Source of the DNA: Alteromonas sp. LOR | GTDB taxonomy: Bacteria; Pseudomonadota; Gammaproteobacteria; Enterobacterales; Alteromonadaceae | Assembly: GCF_000753865.1 (NCBI RefSeq) | Contig: NZ_JQFW01000056.1 | Span: 310,001 to 374,000 of the forward strand | DNA length: 64,000 nucleotides | Reading direction: 5' to 3' | Part shown: piece after piece, positions 9,421-17,430 of the stretch | How positions within the stretch are numbered: the stretch's first letter is position 1 | Layout: each line of letters starts with the position of its first letter | Notes under the pieces: model-generated | Seen by the model: the letters and a program-made list of their open reading frames with translations, nothing else | What the model was told of the DNA's origin: nothing | Databases searched by the model: none | Translations under genes and position numbers: made by a program

Positions 9421-11577
9421 CTAAGCGGTCAGTACGCTGCGAAGTAAATCGTACAAAACCGTGAGTTTTACAGGCTTAGCCAAATGCGCATTAAACCCGA
9501 CCTTGGCGTAGTGCTCTATGTCCGTGGTCATTACATTTGCAGTAAGTGCTATAACGGGAACACTCTGATTTAGCTTTTGTATTTCAGCAAATGCCTGAAG
9601 TCCGTCCATTTCAGGCATTTGGATATCCATTAACACTAGATCGGGTGTATTTTTGGAAAACTGCTCAAGTGCCTCAACCCCATTTTTAGCAAAATGTAAG
9701 TATGCCTGGGTCGGTGCTAACATAGATTCGATAACAAGGGTGTTTATATCGTTGTCTTCGGCAATAAGAATTGTCTTGCCTGAAAGGTTAGGAACATCGT
9801 CCGTTTGGGAAGCAGTTTTTTTGCCTTCTAAGTTTGCGTGCTCAAGGGGTAAGGTTACCGTAATTGTTGTTCCCTGATTAGGAACGCTATCAACTTCAAT
9901 GTTGCCACCCATCATTTGAACCAGACTAACCGTGATTGACATACCCAATCCTGTGCCACCAAATTTACGAGTTGTAGATGAGTCAGCCTGAGTAAAACGT
10001 TCAAATATCCGTGCCTGCGCTTCTTCAGACATGCCAATACCCGTATCCTTTACGGTGAAACGTAAAGCGTCTGAAGAATAAGAACTGTCGTTCATCAATG
10101 CTATGCTAACTTGCCCCGATTTGGTGAATTTAACGGCATTGGCGCACAGGTTAAGAAGAATTTGCCTCACCCTCACTACATCGCCTTTCCACCCATCAAC
10201 AAAATCTTTGCTTATACTGGATTTTAACGCTATTTGTTTTTCAGTGGCTTCTAGGCTTAATTCTGAGTGCACATGCTCCATCACATCACACATTGAAAAA
10301 GGCTGCTTTTCTAACGTCAGCTGGTTAGCTTCAATCTTCGAATAATCCAGAATATCGTTGATGATTGTAAGCAAACTCGTCGCGGAGAAGCTCGCTTTTG
10401 ATATAAGCTTCTGTGATTTTGAATCTAAGTTTGAGCGTTCTAATAACTGCAGCGTACCAAGTACGCCATTCATTGGGGTTCTTATTTCATGACTCATATT
10501 AGCTAAAAAGTCACTTTTAGCTTTAGTGGCTTGCTCGGCTTTATACTTTGCTGATTGCAGTTTTTTTGATGCTTCTACGTTATTGGTAACGTCCTGAAAC
10601 GTGCCAAACAATCTTGTACATTTATCTTCGAAGAACTCTGCCTCGCCCTTCGTGACTACCCAACGACGCTGTCCCTTCATCGTTGTTATTTGTGCTTTGA
10701 GATCCCACGGCTTACCGTGACGAATAGCCAAATCCACTGCTTTCATTAATTCGTTTCGGTGTTCGCCAGCGGTATAGAAGTTAAACGCCTCTTCAAATGT
10801 TGGTTGGTAATGCTCGGGAGCTTCGTGAATTTGCCGAGTCTGGTCGCTCCATTCCACATTGTTACGGTTAAGGTCGACTTTCTCCAAAATACTATTTTTA
10901 ATTTTAGTCTTTTTTGTTTCTAAACTTTCGACGTTGATAGACCAAGAGCCTATCTTCCCTACGTTCTCTAGTTTTGCGAGGGTAGATGCTTTTGATTTTA
11001 ACTGTTCAAGCACTTCTCTTCTTGAGATTTCTGAACCTAACCACTGAGCAAATAACTCGATAAACTCATAGCTTTCTGACTCAAACCGGTCGACAGGTTT
11101 AGCAGCAGAGAAATTAATGGTGCCAAATACCGTGTTATCAGTAATTATTGGGGCAGCGAGATACGCCTCAAGCTTTTGTGCTTCGTAGCAGGGGTGGCTA
11201 GCAATTTCTGAAAAGCCTACGTGGTTAAACCCAACCACTTTGTTTCTATTAATTGTGTAATGACAATAGGTTAAGCCAAGGTCGAAATGCATTCCGGCAT
11301 CAAGACCATCAACATTATTAACAGTTCTAAATACCGTATAATCATCATCCACGATTTGACTCACAATACCAACTTCCAAGCCAAACAGGTCGAGACCAAA
11401 GCGCAGTAGTGCATCCACTTTCTCATCAAAATCTAACGACTGATTAGATACGATATTGTGGAAGCTTCTTAGTGGGTTCACTTTTTCCGCTTTCATAGAG
11501 GGCCTTCCATTGAATTGAACTTCACGCGGGGAAAATACTGTTTTAAGTGTGTGCTTTTCAGACTGAGAAATGTTCAT
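9421..11577 (-). CDS. Hybrid sensor histidine kinase (GAF-PAS-HisKA-HATPase-REC)
   Basis: 718 aa, with no transmembrane segment, so probably cytosolic. Domains in order are GAF (about 45-190, ending SEISRREVLEQL), PAS with PAC (about 240-345, WVVTKGEAEFFEDKCTRLFG), HisKA with the phosphorylated His in FLANMSHEIRTPMNGVLG, HATPase with NLCANAVKFT (N box), DTGIGMS (G1) and FGGTGLGMSI (G2), and a C-terminal receiver with VLMDIQMPEMDG and the conserved Lys in LAKPVKL. No HPt domain is attached, so phosphotransfer to a separate HPt protein is expected. The gene is convergent with mesD. A later in-frame Met at residue 28 is an alternative start. The input signal is unknown. Confidence 0.9.
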   Translation of the reverse strand: MNISQSEKHTLKTVFSPREVQFNGRPSMKAEKVNPLRSFHNIVSNQSLDFDEKVDALLRFGLDLFGLEVGIVSQIVDDDYTVFRTVNNVDGLDAGMHFDLGLTYCHYTINRNKVVGFNHVGFSEIASHPCYEAQKLEAYLAAPIITDNTVFGTINFSAAKPVDRFESESYEFIELFAQWLGSEISRREVLEQLKSKASTLAKLENVGKIGSWSINVESLETKKTKIKNSILEKVDLNRNNVEWSDQTRQIHEAPEHYQPTFEEAFNFYTAGEHRNELMKAVDLAIRHGKPWDLKAQITTMKGQRRWVVTKGEAEFFEDKCTRLFGTFQDVTNNVEASKKLQSAKYKAEQATKAKSDFLANMSHEIRTPMNGVLGTLQLLERSNLDSKSQKLISKASFSATSLLTIINDILDYSKIEANQLTLEKQPFSMCDVMEHVHSELSLEATEKQIALKSSISKDFVDGWKGDVVRVRQILLNLCANAVKFTKSGQVSIALMNDSSYSSDALRFTVKDTGIGMSEEAQARIFERFTQADSSTTRKFGGTGLGMSITVSLVQMMGGNIEVDSVPNQGTTITVTLPLEHANLEGKKTASQTDDVPNLSGKTILIAEDNDINTLVIESMLAPTQAYLHFAKNGVEALEQFSKNTPDLVLMDIQMPEMDGLQAFAEIQKLNQSVPVIALTANVMTTDIEHYAKVGFNAHLAKPVKLTVLYDLLRSVLTA

Positions 11578-11877
11578 CGTTGATACTAGCTACCGTGCGA
11601 TACATCGTAAATAAAAGTTCCAGTGGCCTTGACAGACCTACTAGCGTTTTAAACGAGCTGATTGGATCAGACAGCAATCTTGATGTACCAGCACTGGTGT
11701 AGTGTTTAAAATGTGAGCATAACACCTGCCTACCAGCTTCCCTATTCCCAATAAGTATAGATATGGCCTTTAATGTCACTCATAAGACCACATTGTGAGA
11801 CCTTTGTTTAAGCGTGATGTTATTTGCACTCAATGTATAAACTTTCAACACTTGAAGATAATTCACGAAAAAAAGTG
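11578..11877. other. Intergenic region upstream of the kinase and tRNA genes
   Basis: About 300 bases without a gene I can support. A 73-codon minus-strand frame overlaps the start of the kinase gene, but it has no recognisable family and no clear ribosome site. The stretch should contain the promoter of the kinase gene. Confidence 0.4.
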
Positions 11878-11905
11878 TTGTATGCGCGCGCTGCATCGCT
11901 ATAAT
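11878..11905 (+). promoter_or_regulatory. Promoter of tRNA-Leu
   Basis: A perfect -10 box TATAAT at 11900-11905 has a -35-like TTGTAT at 11878-11883, 16 bases apart. It lies about 35 bases before the tRNA, as expected for a sigma-70 stable-RNA promoter. Confidence 0.65.
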
Positions 11906-11939
11906 GCATCGCATTGGCGCTTAGCCATTACAATGTGAT

Positions 11940-12026
11940 GCCAGAGTGATGAAATTGGTAGACATGACGGATTCAAAATCCGTTGCTAGAAATAGCGTGC
12001 CGGTTCAAGTCCGGCCTCTGGTACCA
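11940..12026 (+). tRNA. tRNA-Leu (anticodon CAA)
   Basis: 87 nt including the encoded CCA. The acceptor arm GCCAGAG pairs with CTCTGGT, with a G-U first pair. The anticodon loop TTCAAAA gives CAA at 11974-11976, which reads UUG. A long variable arm (GCTAGAAATAGC) follows, as expected for class II tRNA-Leu, then the T arm GCCGGTTCAAGTCCGGC. The 3' end of this gene is repeated at 12131-12150 (identical 20 bases) and, degenerate, at 17314-17333, which makes it a candidate integration target. Confidence 0.95.
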
Positions 12027-12127
12027 TCTCTAAACCAACTTTTTAGTTGGTTTTTTTGTATCTGCGGTTTGATTAATCGGTACGCTGGCGTACCGTCCGA
12101 GTGTCGGCCCATCGCTTGGCGACCAAT
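12007..12127 (+). repeat. tRNA-3'-end/terminator repeat, copy A (part of the tRNA and its tail)
   Basis: This unit consists of the last 20 bases of tRNA-Leu, a hairpin terminator, the words CTGCGGTTTGATTAATCGG, a palindromic CGGTACGCTGGCGTACCG, and a tail reading CCGAGTGTCGGCCCATCGC. The same order recurs in copies B and C. Copy A is the only one joined to a complete tRNA. Confidence 0.85.
12032..12058 (+). terminator. Terminator of tRNA-Leu
   Basis: The stem AACCAACT/AGTTGGTT is followed by seven Ts immediately after the tRNA. Confidence 0.8.
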
Positions 12128-12130
12128 CAT

Positions 12131-12268
12131 AAGTCCGGCCTCTGGTACCATTCTCTTTAAATAGAGAGCAAGCCGACTTTAAGTCGGTTTTTTTGTGCCT
12201 GCGGTTTGGGTAAACGGCACGCTAGCGCACCGTCCGAGTGTCGGTCCATCGCGTGGCGACCGACCAAA
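12131..12268 (+). repeat. tRNA-3'-end/terminator repeat, copy B
   Basis: It opens with 20 bases identical to the tRNA-Leu 3' end, including CCA. A terminator follows (stem GCCGACTT/AAGTCGGT plus T-run at 12171-12194), then GTGCCTGCGGTTTG, CGGCACGCTAGCGCACCG and CCGAGTGTCGGTCCATCGC. Its terminator half resembles copy C more than copy A. It forms the left boundary of the cargo region. Confidence 0.85.
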
Positions 12269-12320
12269 AGCCCAATTTGAACGCTAAATAAAAGGAGTGA
12301 CTTAAATAAACGCCTTCCGC

Positions 12321-12905
12321 TCATGTGTGTTCAACAATGTTAACTAATAATGCCATATGCGCCTTTTTTTGACTCTCAAATGCTTCTTCACCATAAAGTT
12401 GCTTAAGTGTCGGCTGTGAAATAAGGAAGTACTGAACAGCCCCTAGAAGATGGTAAAGAAATGCCATAGGGTCGTACTGTTCATAATGCCCATCACGTTG
12501 AGCTTGCTCGACTATTCCAACTAACGCATCTAACCACGGACCTAAAAACCATTTGCTGACTTTATCTGCACGTTCCTGATTATCAAGCAGCTCTCTGAGT
12601 AACAAAATAATCACTCTTAGCTGTTTATCATTAGGCTGTGATATCTCGAGTATAAATTCGCTTAACTGCTTTTTAGCTTTGTTGTGACTTTGTTTTATGG
12701 AATCAAGTTGTTGTAACAAGTAATTTGCAGCCTCTTCCAATACAGCAGCATAAAGCTTTTCTTTTGTCGTAAAGTGATGGAGTAGCGCCTGTTTGCTTAC
12801 CCCAAGTTTTTTCGCTACATCATTAATACTGGTGCCATAAAACCCGTTTCTAGAAAACAGTATCTCTGCTTCATCTATAAGCCTGGACTTAGTGTCTTTC
12901 TTCAC
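12321..12905 (-). CDS. TetR family transcriptional repressor
   Basis: 194 aa from a GTG start. The N-terminal 50 residues are a TetR helix-turn-helix: LIDEAEILFSRNGFYGTSIN, then VAKKLGVSKQALLHHFTTKE. The C-terminal ligand-binding part is helical and not assignable; it resembles acyl/lipid-responsive TetR proteins only in general. It is divergent from the three-gene oxygenase operon, and the 114-bp gap between them carries two perfect CTTACC-N4-GGTAAG palindromes that overlap a consensus promoter. It is therefore very likely the repressor of that operon, and perhaps of itself. The ligand is probably a substrate or CoA thioester of the pathway (inference). Confidence 0.9.
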   Translation of the reverse strand: MKKDTKSRLIDEAEILFSRNGFYGTSINDVAKKLGVSKQALLHHFTTKEKLYAAVLEEAANYLLQQLDSIKQSHNKAKKQLSEFILEISQPNDKQLRVIILLLRELLDNQERADKVSKWFLGPWLDALVGIVEQAQRDGHYEQYDPMAFLYHLLGAVQYFLISQPTLKQLYGEEAFESQKKAHMALLVNIVEHT

Positions 12906-12934
12906 TTCGTGTTAACCAAACGTTAAAAATAGTG

Positions 12935-12988
12935 TTGACAACTTACCATGCGGTAAGTATTTTGTAAACGAACTTACCGAACGGTAAG
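12935..12988 (+). promoter_or_regulatory. Sigma-70 promoter with two TetR operators
   Basis: The -35 box TTGACA (12935-12940) and -10 box TATTTT (12958-12963) are 17 bases apart. Operator 1 (CTTACCATGCGGTAAG, 12942-12957) fills the spacer, and operator 2 (CTTACCGAACGGTAAG, 12973-12988) begins just downstream of the expected transcription start. Centres are 31 bp apart, about three helical turns, so two dimers would bind the same face and block RNA polymerase. Confidence 0.85.
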
Positions 12989-13019
12989 CAGATTCTAGTC
13001 ACCAAATGAGGCGAATAAA

Positions 13020-14174
13020 ATGAGCTCTGATGAAAAGGCACTAATTGCGGATGCAAAAAGTAAAATCCTTAACAAAACTACTTCACTAAAAGGTGATGAG
13101 CGCAAAGTAGATTTAGACAGGTATGTATCTACAGAAACGCTCAAGCAAGAGATTTCATCGCTGTATCATCGTGTACCAACTGTACTAATTCATTCGTCAG
13201 AGGTGTCAGAGCCAAATAGCTATCAGGCTGTTCAAACTACGCTTGGCTCATTGATTGTGAGTCGGGATGCTTCTGGTAAAGTTCACGTTCTAAGAAATGC
13301 ATGTCGTCATCGAGGTGCAAAGTTAGTCGATGGCAAAGGTTGTAGTAAACGAATTATTTGCCCATACCACGCTTGGTCATATAGTACAGATGGTGAATTG
13401 AGCAATGTACCAGGCCACAGTCACTGCTTCCCTTCTTTAGACAAATCCGAAAACAACTTAATTGAAATCCCTTCAGTGGAAATGTATGGATTTGTTTGGA
13501 TGTGCCCGAATACAGCTGGAGATTCTGATCTTAAGACAATTTTAAGCGAGCACTTAGGTGACATGGAAGAGGAGTTATTGGGACTAAACACTAATGACTT
13601 TAAGGTATATAAACGCACGAAAAAGACTTGGAAAGGAAATTGGAAGCTATTTGCTGAAGGGGGATTTGAAACCTACCATTTTACCTTTGCGCATAAGAAT
13701 ACAATTGCACCTTACTTTCACAACAATACGGCCGTGATAGATCAAATTGGTAATCATTTCAGGGTTTTTATGCCCACAAAGGTACTGACTACTGAAGATT
13801 CCCCTGAACAACACGCTCTCTCCATGCATGACTGTAGCCATACGCTTTATTACTTCACACCTAACATGGGGTTGTTAGTACAAAAAGAACATATCGACCT
13901 TATTCAAATGCGTCCTATTTCTGTTGACGAAACAGAAATTTCAATCAGCACGCTAATTCCTGAGTCTGCAGATTTACAAGACCCTCAACAAATTAGTCAC
14001 TGGCAAAAAAATAACGAAATCACAAACCGTACTCTTGATGAGGACTGGGCACTGGGCGCTTCAATCCAAGAATCAATTAACGACAATGCTGTTCCCTATT
14101 TGCATTACGGAAAAAACGAATGGGCACTCCATGCTTTCAACCAGGTTTTAAATCACTTGATAGCTAAAAATTAA
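13020..14174 (+). CDS. Rieske non-heme iron oxygenase, alpha subunit type
   Basis: 384 aa. The Rieske 2Fe-2S ligands are Cys95, His97, Cys114 and His117 (CRHRG and CPYHAW, spacing C-x-H-x16-C-x2-H). The catalytic domain has NWKLFAEGGFETYHFTFAH, where His220 and His225 are mononuclear iron ligands. The third ligand is probably Asp342 in LDEDWALG. The bridging position three residues before His220 is Glu217, not the Asp of naphthalene dioxygenase; a Glu is known there in the carnitine oxygenase CntA. No beta subunit gene is nearby, consistent with a homotrimeric alpha-only enzyme. A GAGG ribosome site precedes the ATG. It heads the TetR-controlled operon; the next gene is a likely electron donor and the third activates a fatty acid. 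Substrate unknown; oxidation of a lipid- or acyl-type compound is inferred. Confidence 0.85.
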   Translation: MSSDEKALIADAKSKILNKTTSLKGDERKVDLDRYVSTETLKQEISSLYHRVPTVLIHSSEVSEPNSYQAVQTTLGSLIVSRDASGKVHVLRNACRHRGAKLVDGKGCSKRIICPYHAWSYSTDGELSNVPGHSHCFPSLDKSENNLIEIPSVEMYGFVWMCPNTAGDSDLKTILSEHLGDMEEELLGLNTNDFKVYKRTKKTWKGNWKLFAEGGFETYHFTFAHKNTIAPYFHNNTAVIDQIGNHFRVFMPTKVLTTEDSPEQHALSMHDCSHTLYYFTPNMGLLVQKEHIDLIQMRPISVDETEISISTLIPESADLQDPQQISHWQKNNEITNRTLDEDWALGASIQESINDNAVPYLHYGKNEWALHAFNQVLNHLIAKN

Positions 14175-14206
14175 GCCACTTAAGTGAACTAATTCAGGAG
14201 GTAGTG

Positions 14207-15580
14207 ATGTCGACATTCAGAGTGTGGGAATGCCAGATTTGTAATTGGATTTACGACGAAGAAAAAGGGTGTCCCGAGGAAAGTATCGAGCCGGGTACGC
14301 GTTGGCAAGACATTCCTGACGACTGGACTTGCCCAGAATGCGGGGTTGGAAAAGACGATTTTGAAATGATTGAAGTAGCCCCACCTTCAGTAGAAAAACA
14401 TTCACAGAATAAAACTAGTATCAACGGCACCGAGCCACCAATAATTATTATAGGGACTGGTTATGCAGGGTATCACTTATTAAGGTCACTACGAAAGGAG
14501 GGCAATATTGGCAAGGTTGTGATGTACACCACTGATGATGGTGCGTTTTACTCAAAGCCAAAATTGTCGGCGAGTTTCTCTGAACACAAGCAAGCATCAC
14601 AACTTATATCTTCTAGTGCGGAAGATATGGCTAATCAATATCAGGCTGAAATTAATATCTTCACCCAAATAGAAAATATTGACGTGAACAATAAATGCGT
14701 CGTATTGGCCGGAGGTGTCTCTCGTTCCTACTCAAAATTGGTCTTAGCTACAGGTGCTACTCCTAAACAACTGCCACTCGAAGGGAATGGTTTAGACAAG
14801 GTGTTAAGCGTTAATAATCTTTTTGATTATGCAAAATTCACTACGTTACTTCCTAAGAAGGCGGGAAAAGTTGCCATTATAGGCGCAGGCCTTATCGGTT
14901 GTGAATTTGCCGATGATATCTCTCGTGCAGGTCACCATGTAAGCATCATTGATCCTATGGGCGAGCCCCTCACTATGCTCGCCCCCGAAATAGTTGGTCA
15001 GAAACTCGCTAAGTGCTTCATCCAACAAGGTATCAACATGTATATGGAACAATTTGTAACACGTATCGACCAAAGTGATAGCGGCGTTTTGTTATCGTTA
15101 AGCAGTGGTCAAACATTAAGTGCCAATCTGGTGCTGTCGGCAATCGGAATTACACCCAATATCAAACTTGCAAAGAGTAGTGGCCTGAATACTGATGTAG
15201 GAGTAGTCGTCGATAAAACACTTCAAACGTCAGTAAAGGATATTTTCGCTGTTGGAGATTGCGCACAAGTAGATAATCTTCATCTGCCTTACATCGCTCC
15301 CATTAATGCCCAAATTACTGCACTAGTAAACAACTTGCTAGGTAAGACATCTGCGATCAATTACCCACCAATGCCAGTTATTGTAAAAACCAAACTGTGC
15401 CCTATTACTGTCATGCCACAACTCGGACGGCAGGGTATATGGACTGTAGATAGCCAAGACAAAGAGGGGGTGACCGCTAGATGTATAAATGCAAACAACG
15501 AACTACTGGGATTTGCACTGACAGGTACAAAGGTCAGTTCAGCTTCAACGCTTACTACACAGTGTAAAGAACTGCTTTAA
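14207..15580 (+). CDS. Fused rubredoxin-rubredoxin reductase (FAD/NAD-dependent)
   Basis: 457 aa. Residues 1-55 are a complete rubredoxin with four iron-binding Cys (Cys9, Cys12, Cys42, Cys45; ECQIC and CPECGVGKDDF). After a 20-residue Ser/Asn-rich linker comes a pyridine-nucleotide-disulfide-type reductase, with FAD-binding IIIIGTGYAGYHLL, NAD-binding VAIIGAGLIGCEFA and the second FAD motif DIFAVGDCA. It passes electrons from NAD(P)H through FAD to the rubredoxin iron. In alkane systems such pairs serve AlkB-type hydroxylases; here the only oxygenase beside it is the Rieske protein. AGGAGGT at 14196-14202 favours the ATG at 14207 over a GTG three bases earlier. It is cotranscribed with its neighbours, 32 bp after the Rieske stop. 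Confidence 0.9.
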   Translation: MSTFRVWECQICNWIYDEEKGCPEESIEPGTRWQDIPDDWTCPECGVGKDDFEMIEVAPPSVEKHSQNKTSINGTEPPIIIIGTGYAGYHLLRSLRKEGNIGKVVMYTTDDGAFYSKPKLSASFSEHKQASQLISSSAEDMANQYQAEINIFTQIENIDVNNKCVVLAGGVSRSYSKLVLATGATPKQLPLEGNGLDKVLSVNNLFDYAKFTTLLPKKAGKVAIIGAGLIGCEFADDISRAGHHVSIIDPMGEPLTMLAPEIVGQKLAKCFIQQGINMYMEQFVTRIDQSDSGVLLSLSSGQTLSANLVLSAIGITPNIKLAKSSGLNTDVGVVVDKTLQTSVKDIFAVGDCAQVDNLHLPYIAPINAQITALVNNLLGKTSAINYPPMPVIVKTKLCPITVMPQLGRQGIWTVDSQDKEGVTARCINANNELLGFALTGTKVSSASTLTTQCKELL

Positions 15581-15604
15581 ATTAAATCTGTCATAGGAAT
15601 GTAT

Positions 15605-17260
15605 ATGAACTGTATCTTGCCATCTGAAAAACTGCTCGAGAATTTTTTAACTTATCCAGATATGGTTGCATTTCACCAACCTGAGAATCGCATTTGGAAA
15701 ACTTACACATGGAGTGAAGTGCAGCATGCTGTCAATCAAATTATTGTCCACTTGCGAAGGCTGGGTTTGCAAAAGGGCGACTGCGTTGCTATTTACTCTA
15801 AAAACACAGCGGAGTGGATCATTACAGACTGGGCAATAATGCTTGCTGGAATGATTTCTGTTCCTGTATACCCAACAGCAAATGTCGACACAGTTAAATA
15901 CATTCTGGATAGAACCAAAACAAAAGCGATTTTTATTGGCAAATTGGATGCACCCGAAGTTGCTGAAAAGGCAATAGGTAGAGACACTCCTAGCATCGCA
16001 TTACCTGCAGGTAATTCCGCGGCAACTTATGATTGGTCAGACTGGATAAGTCAACCAGAGCAGTTTGTAGATTATCACCACCCCGGTAGAAATGAAGTTA
16101 TGAGTATTATGTATACGTCAGGATCTACAGGGAACCCTAAAGGTGTAGAGCTAACGCAACTTGCTTACGCTACTGCCTGTACTGATTCTTGTAACATGCT
16201 TAATGTAAGAGAAGGCGACCGCTTATTTTCGTATCTCCCACTTGCTCATATTGCAGAACGTGTAGTGACAGAAGGGCTGCTATTATATTCTAAAGGTGTA
16301 AGTGCCTATTTCTCAGAATCGCTTGAGACTTTCACCCCTGATCTTCAGTATGCAAAACCAACTATTTTCTTTTCTGTACCTCGACTGTGGGACAAGTTTT
16401 TATCGAATGTTTATCAGGTACTGCCGCAGAGAAAGATCAACATTTTACTTACCTTGCCTCTCATCAGTAGAGCGATTAAGCGCAAAATCAAACGTAAACT
16501 TGGTTTTGAACACACTCGTGCTTGGATAACCGCCGCAGCACCAATTTCCGAAACGACACTTCATGCCTTTGCCAAATTGGGGATCAACATTTCCGAAGCT
16601 TGGGGAATGACTGAAACCACAGGCGGAGGGTGCATAAATTATCCTTTCCGGACAGAATTAATTGGCACTATAGGCTTTCCGTACACTCATGCAGCGGTAA
16701 GACTGTCTGAAGAGGGTGAACTTCAAGTCAAAGGCGAAAACGTTTATAGACAATACCACCTAAACCCAGAAGCTACCGCAAAGAGTTTTACCGAAGATGG
16801 TTGGTTCAGAACTGGCGATAGAGGGATGATGAATAAAAATGGAGCATTTAAAATAGTTGGCCGTCTAAAAGAGGAGTTCAAGACTAGTAGTGGTAAATAT
16901 ATAATTCCAGTCCCCATAGAAACTAAACTGACGCAATCCTCATTAGTAGAGATGGCATGCGTAACAGGTTCACATTGTGCTCATCCATACGCAATTATTG
17001 TCCTCGCAGAATCTGCACCAACCAATAAGAAGGACATAGAATCTGCACTATTGCAGCTATTGAGTAGTGTGAATAATACATTGGAAAGTCACCAGAAATT
17101 ATCCCATATGCTGATTGCAGCAACACCTTGGACGATAGACAATAATCTTCTGACGCCTACAATGAAAATTAAGCGTTACCAGTTAGAAAAGCGATACCAA
17201 ACTAAGCATTCTGATCAAAGCAAATTATCCGGCGTGGTGTGGGAGTCTAATTCAAACTGA
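15605..17260 (+). CDS. Long-chain acyl-CoA synthetase (AMP-forming)
   Basis: 551 aa of the ANL superfamily. The P-loop-like motif MYTSGSTGNPKGVE, the SYLPLAHIAERV segment typical of long-chain/ACSL members, the A5 motif SEAWGMTETTGG, the hinge WFRTGDRG and GRLKEEFKTSSGKYI follow in order. The final motif reads SGKYIIPVPIE, as in long-chain (bubblegum/ACSL) enzymes. It should adenylate a carboxylic acid and transfer it to CoA. An AGGA ribosome site at 15595-15598 fits the second ATG (15605) rather than the one at 15599. It is the last gene of the oxygenase operon, 24 bp after the reductase, suggesting that the oxidised product or the substrate is a fatty or aryl/alkyl carboxylic acid. Confidence 0.85.
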   Translation: MNCILPSEKLLENFLTYPDMVAFHQPENRIWKTYTWSEVQHAVNQIIVHLRRLGLQKGDCVAIYSKNTAEWIITDWAIMLAGMISVPVYPTANVDTVKYILDRTKTKAIFIGKLDAPEVAEKAIGRDTPSIALPAGNSAATYDWSDWISQPEQFVDYHHPGRNEVMSIMYTSGSTGNPKGVELTQLAYATACTDSCNMLNVREGDRLFSYLPLAHIAERVVTEGLLLYSKGVSAYFSESLETFTPDLQYAKPTIFFSVPRLWDKFLSNVYQVLPQRKINILLTLPLISRAIKRKIKRKLGFEHTRAWITAAAPISETTLHAFAKLGINISEAWGMTETTGGGCINYPFRTELIGTIGFPYTHAAVRLSEEGELQVKGENVYRQYHLNPEATAKSFTEDGWFRTGDRGMMNKNGAFKIVGRLKEEFKTSSGKYIIPVPIETKLTQSSLVEMACVTGSHCAHPYAIIVLAESAPTNKKDIESALLQLLSSVNNTLESHQKLSHMLIAATPWTIDNNLLTPTMKIKRYQLEKRYQTKHSDQSKLSGVVWESNSN

Positions 17261-17270
17261 TTAAGAAACA

Positions 17271-17415
17271 GCGTACTGTCCGAGTGTCGGTCTATTGCGT
17301 AGCGACTAATCAGATCCCCGGCCTTTGGCACCATTCTCGTTAAGCAAAGAGTAAACCGACTTTAAGTCGGTTTTTTTGTGCCTGCAGTTTGATTAATCGG
17401 CACGCTAGCGCACCG
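17271..17415 (+). repeat. tRNA-3'-end/terminator repeat, copy C
   Basis: The order is a unit tail (TACTGTCCGAGTGTCGG, 17273-17289), then a degenerate tRNA-Leu 3' end (CCGGCCTTTGGCACCA, 17318-17333), a terminator, GTGCCTGCAGTTTGATTAA, and the palindrome CGGCACGCTAGCGCACCG. The match ends at about 17415. The cargo therefore runs from inside one repeat series to inside another, and this is its right boundary. Confidence 0.85.
17353..17377 (+). terminator. Terminator of the oxygenase operon, inside repeat copy C
   Basis: The stem ACCGACTT/AAGTCGGT is followed by seven Ts, about 95 bases after the acyl-CoA synthetase stop. It is nearly identical to the terminator in copy B. Confidence 0.8.
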
Positions 17416-17430
17416 TTCTTTTACAGTTCT

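Larger units (their letters stand above)
12131..17415. mobile_element. Putative small genomic island at tRNA-Leu (no integrase seen)
   Basis: About 5 kb of cargo (tetR, Rieske oxygenase, rubredoxin-reductase fusion, acyl-CoA synthetase) lies between copies of the tRNA-Leu 3' end and its terminator tail. Duplicated tRNA 3' ends flanking unrelated genes are the classic mark of site-specific integration. Against a standard island, there is no integrase, excisionase or transposase, and the repeats also contain non-tRNA sequence. Homologous recombination between tandem degenerate tRNA copies is therefore equally possible. The cargo looks more AT-rich than its surroundings by eye. Confidence 0.5.

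Noticed and set aside
11558-11779. 73-codon minus-strand frame overlapping the kinase start
   Set aside because: No recognised family, no ribosome site, overlap with a well-supported gene; most likely chance.
12131-12150. A second tRNA-Leu gene at the 20-base match
   Set aside because: Only the 3' acceptor and T-arm end is present; there is no anticodon arm or 5' acceptor strand.
11946-12164. 72-codon frame across tRNA-Leu and the first repeats
   Set aside because: It lies inside the tRNA and terminators; not a protein gene.
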